DNA of 64,000 bases, taken from Arthrobacter sp. ATA002 (GTDB taxonomy: Bacteria; Actinomycetota; Actinomycetes; Actinomycetales; Micrococcaceae). Below are positions 58,540 through 64,000 of this stretch, piece by piece (position 1 is the first letter of the stretch; each line of letters starts with the position of its first letter). The translations under genes and the position numbers were made by a program. Under the pieces are notes generated by a model. The model saw only the letters and a list, made by a program, of their open reading frames with translations. It made no database searches and was not told where the DNA came from. Location: contig NZ_CP114015.1 of assembly GCF_026898095.1 (NCBI RefSeq), positions 3,100,001-3,164,000 on the forward strand, given 5' to 3'.

Positions 58540-59320
58540 ATGCCATCCTTTGAATCCGTTTCGTTTCCCGGCACCAACAACACCACGCTGGCCGGCACTG
58601 TCGACGTGCCCGACGGCGAGCCGCGGGGCTGGGCGGTTTTCTGCCACGGATTCACGCTGGGCAAGAACAGTGCAGCCGCATCGCGGATCTCCAGGCCCTC
58701 GCCGGGCACGGCATCGGTGTCCTGCGCTACGACGCGGCCGGCCTCGGCGGCTCCAGCGGAGCGTGGGAAGACGGCACGTTCAGCACCAAAGTGGCTGACA
58801 TCCGCAGCGCCGTCGAGTTCCTGCGCGGACAGGGCCACAGCGTGTCCCTGCTGATCGGTCACTCTCTCGGGGGCGCGGCAGCCCTCGCCGCGGCTTCGGG
58901 CATTCCGGACCTTGAGGCCGTGGTGACGATCGGTGCCCTTTCCGCCCCGCCCACGTGCTGCACCTGTTCGAAGACGACATGCCAGCCATCCGGGAGCAGG
59001 GATCCGCACAGGTGGAGCTGGGCGGGCGGAGCCTGCAGATCCGGGAGCAGCTGCTCAACGACCTGTCGGCGCATGATCTGTCCGGGTGTATCAGCGGCCT
59101 GCACCTGCCCCTGCTCGTCATGCACTCCCCCACCGACACCACCGTGGGCATCGACAATGCCAGTGAGATCTTTTCGCTGGCGAAACACCCGCGGAATTTT
59201 ATTTCCCTGGAAGGCAGCGATCATCTGATGGTGGACAAGGCCCAAACCAGCCGTGCGGCCGACATCATCGCCGCCTGGGCCGGTGTTTACCTCTCCGCTG
59301 CCGGAAACAAGCCAAACTAG
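58540..59320 (+). CDS. Alpha/beta hydrolase (two frame breaks)
   Basis: Serine hydrolase of the alpha/beta fold. From ATG 58540: MPSFESVSFPGTNNTTLAGT, then GWAVFCHGFTLGKNS (oxyanion HG). The frame breaks near 58675 and continues RIADLQALAGHGIGVLRYDA and nucleophile elbow LLIGHSLGGAAALAA. A second break near 58950 (GCCCCGCCC; one more C) leads into LPLLVMHSPTDTTVGIDNAS (acid Asp) and EGSDHLMVDKAQ (catalytic His). Restored length is about 260 residues. Related proteins are sometimes fused to OsmC domains, but none is present here. Confidence 0.85.
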
Positions 59321-59895
59321 GCCCGGAGCGCGACTTCTTCACGGAGCTTCCACAGCCCGGTGGCATCATGCTCGAACAGTCCAATGGTGTTCACGGTGAA
59401 GCGGGCATCATAGTGGCGCAGCTGGTTCATGGCGGCATCCATGCCGGCTTCACTTACGTCGTGGGCCACCGTGACGTGGGGGTGATAGGGAAAGGGCAGA
59501 TCCCGTGCCAGCGGCCCGCTCTGCATTTCCTTGTGCAGGGCCGTGCACTCGTCGTAGCCGTCCTCCAGCTGGAGGTACACGACCGGCGATACGGGACGGA
59601 ACGTCGCGGTGCCGCGCAGGGAGATGTCGAACGGGGAATGGTTGGCCGCTACCCGGCGCACGTGCTCCGCGGAGGCTTCCCAATCGTTTGTTTCCGTGGT
59701 CGTGACCAGCGTGATATGCGCCGGAATGACCGCGGCCATGGGATCACCGAAGGACGCCCTCGCGCGGCGCAGTTCCGTAGCCATCGGCTCGGGAACCCCA
59801 ATGACGATCCCCACGCAGGTGCACACGGGCTCGTCCAAGGCGCCGTCGACGCCGTCGGCGGTATCTGCACGGATCAGTGGATTCCAAAGACTCAT
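59317..59895 (-). CDS. 2'-5' RNA ligase family (LigT-like) protein
   Basis: Two-histidine phosphoesterase fold, 192 residues. The paired HxT/S-type motifs are PAHITLVTTTETND and YHPHVTVAHDVSEAG. Bacterial members can join or cleave 2',5'-phosphodiester RNA bonds or act as cyclic phosphodiesterases; the physiological role is unknown. The N-terminus (MSLWNPLIRADTADGVDGA) is not conserved and the start could be further in. It follows trpS by 3 bp on the same strand and its 3' end overlaps the convergent hydrolase gene by 4 bp. Confidence 0.87.
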   Translation of the reverse strand: MSLWNPLIRADTADGVDGALDEPVCTCVGIVIGVPEPMATELRRARASFGDPMAAVIPAHITLVTTTETNDWEASAEHVRRVAANHSPFDISLRGTATFRPVSPVVYLQLEDGYDECTALHKEMQSGPLARDLPFPYHPHVTVAHDVSEAGMDAAMNQLRHYDARFTVNTIGLFEHDATGLWKLREEVALRA

Positions 59896-59898
59896 GGA

Positions 59899-61803
<1,905 letters not shown>

Positions 61804-61874
61804 ACTCCTCAGTAGCAATGCGGTTCATCTTGGACCGCGGACTGCAGCGCGGCGCGGGGACGCCGGTGGACGTC

Positions 61875-62390
61875 CTAGTCCACCAGGGTGCCCTCAACCG
61901 GGCCGCCGTCGTCCTTCTTGATCATGGAACGCGCGTTGTGGGACGTGATTTCGATCGTCTCCAGAGCGCGGCTGACCTGGTCTTCGTCCTTGCCGAGGTT
62001 GTCACGGATGACGCGGGCCTGCACCTGGACAATCTTGAAGCTGTGATCGAGCTTCTGGTCACGGATGGTGGTCGCTTCGTCTACAACCTGCACCGAGGGG
62101 GATCCCCCGGCGGCCCTGGTCAGCGTGTCCTGCGCTTCGGCCAGCTTCGCGCCGGCCTTGCGGGCCGCGCCGCGGACGCTGAACACCACAAAGGCAAACA
62201 GGCACAGCCACCCCAGCGAAATAATGACGACGAGCCACCCGACGACGTCGTTCTCGTTTGCCGCGAACACCACGGCAACCAGGAAGACGAGCAGCATGAG
62301 GGTCATGCCGTAGGTTGCCATTTTCTGGCTCACCCCGCGGCGGGCTTTGGACTTGGGCTGCGGCTTGTTGCCGTTGGGGAGCGACTGCAT
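61875..62390 (-). CDS. Two-helix membrane protein, unknown function
   Basis: 171 residues. A basic N-terminus (MQSLPNGNKPQPKSKARRG) precedes two transmembrane helices (YGMTLMLLVFLVAVVFA, about 28-46, and GWLVVIISLGWLCLFAFVVF, about 51-71) and a cytoplasmic domain of about 95 residues with mixed charge (VQARVIRDNLGKDEDQVSRA) and likely helix. Not recognised as a named family. It is 71 bp upstream of the exonuclease III gene on the same strand. Confidence 0.75.
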   Translation of the reverse strand: MQSLPNGNKPQPKSKARRGVSQKMATYGMTLMLLVFLVAVVFAANENDVVGWLVVIISLGWLCLFAFVVFSVRGAARKAGAKLAEAQDTLTRAAGGSPSVQVVDEATTIRDQKLDHSFKIVQVQARVIRDNLGKDEDQVSRALETIEITSHNARSMIKKDDGGPVEGTLVD

Positions 62391-62461
62391 GGCTTCATTG
62401 TCTCAAACTCGGAGCCCAGCCGTTAAACCGTCCTCCCGGGGCGAAATCGGAGTGTCTTCGG

Positions 62462-62824
62462 CTACCAGGCCACAAGGCAGAACGGGTGGCCTGCGGGGTC
62501 AAGGAAAACCCGGAAGGACTCGGTGCCGCTGTCCATGCCGGTGGCTCCCAGCGCCAGGACCTGCGCTTCGGCGAGGTCCAGGTCGGCCACCTTTACGTCC
62601 AGGTGCAGCTGCTGCGGGATTTCCTGTCCGGGCCACTGCGGCGGCGTGTAACCGGAGACCTGCTGGAAGGCGAGCGCCGGCCGGTCCGGGGCGTCGCCAA
62701 TGGTGATCCAGGATCCGTCGGCCTCATGCTCCACCCGGATCATGCCCAGGAGGTCCTCGTAAAAGGACGCGAGGGAATCCGGGTCCGGGCAGTCAAAGAC
62801 TGTGGCATGCCAGGATCCGATCAT
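62462..62824 (-). CDS. VOC (glyoxalase/bleomycin resistance) family protein
   Basis: 120 residues forming the paired beta-alpha-beta-beta-beta modules of the vicinal oxygen chelate fold. WHATVFDCPDPDSLASFYED begins module 1; QLHLDVKVADLDLAEAQVLA begins module 2, with a potential metal His; the end FRVFLDPAGHPFCLVAW is typical. Length and sequence suit small actinobacterial VOC proteins of unknown substrate. It lies 78 bp downstream of the SDR gene on the same strand. Confidence 0.85.
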   Translation of the reverse strand: MIGSWHATVFDCPDPDSLASFYEDLLGMIRVEHEADGSWITIGDAPDRPALAFQQVSGYTPPQWPGQEIPQQLHLDVKVADLDLAEAQVLALGATGMDSGTESFRVFLDPAGHPFCLVAW

Positions 62825-62902
62825 CAGCCTTCTCCTTTACTCCAGTCTGTATCCAGCGAAGGACCTCCGCAGCTGCCTGCGTGCGGCGGGCGCGTCGGCA
62901 GC

Positions 62903-63654
62903 TTACTGCGTGGTGTACGCCCCGTCCACGGCGTACTGCGCCCCGGTGACGAAGGCCGCCCGCTCGGAGAGCAGGAACAGGACAACCTGCGCCACCTCGC
63001 CGGCAGTGCCCAGTCTCCTGCGGGGTGCATCCCCACCAGCGACGCGTAGGCCTCCTCCGGGAGTGCTTCGAGCAGCGGGGTGTCGATGTAGCCGGGATGC
63101 ACCGAGTTGATGCGGATGCCCTGGCTGGCGTAGCCGAGCGCCGCGGCGCGCGTCATTCCGGTCACGCCGTGCTTGGCGGTGACGTAGGGGACGGCGGTTG
63201 CGGATCCCACCAGCCCCAGGATGGAGGACATATTGACGATGGCTCCCCCGCCCGCCTTCTGCATTTCCGGAATTTGGTAGTACATCCCGTAGAACACCGA
63301 GTTCAGGTTGACGTCGATCACCCGGCGGTAGCCCTCCAGGTCAATCTCCGTCACCAGTCCCAGCGGACCGCTGATGCCGGCATTGTTGAAGGCCAGGTGC
63401 AGTCCGCCGAATTCGCTGACCGCGGTGTCCACGGCACCCTTGACGTCCTCCGCCCGGCCGACGTCCCCCACGGACGGAACCGCGGTTCCGCCGGCCTCGG
63501 AAATCTGGTGTACCACGGCCTGTGCCGCTTCCAGATCGAGGTCATTGACGACGACGCTGGCGCCCTCTGCCGCCAGCGCCACCGCGGCGGCCCGGCCGAT
63601 TCCCGACCCCGCACCCGTTACCAGGGCGGTTTTTCCCGTGAACTGGTCAGCCAT
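62903..63654 (-). CDS. Short-chain dehydrogenase/reductase (one frame break)
   Basis: NAD(P)-dependent oxidoreductase of classical SDR type. Cofactor motif [20 protein letters not shown], then [14 protein letters not shown], catalytic Ser in [13 protein letters not shown] and Tyr/Lys in [40 protein letters not shown] follows. The frame breaks near 63018 (one missing base) and continues [20 protein letters not shown] to TAA at 62903-62905, ending [10 protein letters not shown]. Restored length is about 250 residues. Asp in VVVNDLDLE suggests NAD rather than NADP. Substrate unknown. Confidence 0.9.
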
Positions 63655-63816
63655 TGGAACTCCTCAAGGTTGGTGCGGTTCACACGGCACCGGCACAGGT
63701 CCCGCTTCCGTTTCCATGATTCCGTGCCTCCGTCCGAAGCGGAAGGGACGGGGCAGGGGTGGGCACCGGGAGCACCGGAACTGGCGGGCCGGGCCTGGCG
63801 GTGCCAGACTGGCCCG

Positions 63817-64000
63817 ATGCAAATCGTCATTTCCAGCGGGGACATCACGGCCAACACCTCCGATGTCATCGTGAACGCAGCGAATTCCTCCCTGCTGGGC
63901 GGCGGAGGCGTGGACGGCGCCATCCACCGGGCAGCGGGGCCGGAACTCCTGGCGGCCTGCCGGGAACTGCGCTCCACGGACCTGCCGGCCGGGCTGCCCA
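63817..64000 (+). CDS. Macro domain (ADP-ribose-binding) protein, 3' end outside window
   Basis: Open from ATG 63817 to the right edge, 61 residues visible. The start [20 protein letters not shown] leads straight into [20 protein letters not shown], the ADP-ribose-binding loop of MacroD-type domains, which remove acetyl from O-acetyl-ADP-ribose or ADP-ribose from proteins. No other domain precedes it, so it is likely a stand-alone macrodomain of about 170 residues. Divergent from the SDR gene. The enzymatic activity is inferred from the conserved Asn and Gly-rich loop. Confidence 0.88.
   Translation, partial: MQIVISSGDITANTSDVIVNAANSSLLGGGGVDGAIHRAAGPELLAACRELRSTDLPAGLP

Overview
The window is chromosomal DNA of a high-GC Gram-positive actinobacterium, most likely Micrococcaceae (Arthrobacter or a close relative). 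The mycothiol conjugate amidase, the glpX/DUF4245, mca/DUF4307/greA and eno/ftsB/DUF501/ppx neighbourhoods, the FemX-like peptidoglycan branching enzyme and the GAF-ANTAR regulator all fit. Species cannot be fixed from the sequence alone. Nearly everything is housekeeping. I saw no prophage, CRISPR array, secondary-metabolite cluster or recognisable defence island, and no convincing undescribed multi-gene system.

Layout. 1-6193: cell-envelope and purine block (TIGR03089 protein, GtrA, purK-purE, LCP ligase, manA). 6194-8025: a family of 31-bp intergenic repeats interrupted by one IS30-type insertion sequence. 8026-15247: FemX-like enzyme, TspO-like membrane protein, AlkC-type repair protein, glpX, DUF4245, carbonic anhydrase, fumC. 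15384-17770: TetR regulator with a 14-TM drug exporter. 17838-17990: second repeat cluster. 17997-22265: NUDIX, prepilin peptidase, PIN-PhoH, uppS, hemolysin III family. 22283-30261: YyaL-type protein, mca, DUF4307, greA, rhomboid, ilvA, AI-2E exporter. 30325-34565: mutarotase, GAF-ANTAR, BI-1, and a truncated sugar ABC ATPase behind a LacI regulator. 34716-42828: small Cys/His protein, a tRNA, ndh, mycosin-like protease, DUF501/Ppx, FtsB-like, eno, mazG. 42842-52043: nucleoside uptake and salvage (add, dedA, deoA, cdd, two permeases, ATPase, BMP lipoprotein). 52309-54742: M20 amidohydrolase and manC. 54957-58437: sdhCDAB. 58540-64000: hydrolase, LigT-like protein, trpS, exonuclease III, membrane protein, VOC, SDR and the start of a macro-domain protein.

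How genes work together. The BMP lipoprotein and its ABC transporter import nucleosides that cdd, deoA and add then break down, all on the minus strand with tight overlaps. sdhC-D-A-B is one operon behind a good promoter with a CRP/GlxR-like site. manA and manC supply mannose phosphates for the envelope. fumC, sdh, eno, glpX and ndh cover central carbon metabolism and respiration.

Important caveat. About 20 genes, including essential ones such as eno, purE and the phosphomannose isomerase, carry frame interruptions. Almost all of them (about 26 of 28) have the sign expected from loss of one base, several inside C or T runs. I read this as deletion-type sequence or assembly error rather than gene decay, and I give whole-gene coordinates with the break positions. 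The truncated ABC ATPase at 33277-33555 is the one clear exception that no frame change rescues.
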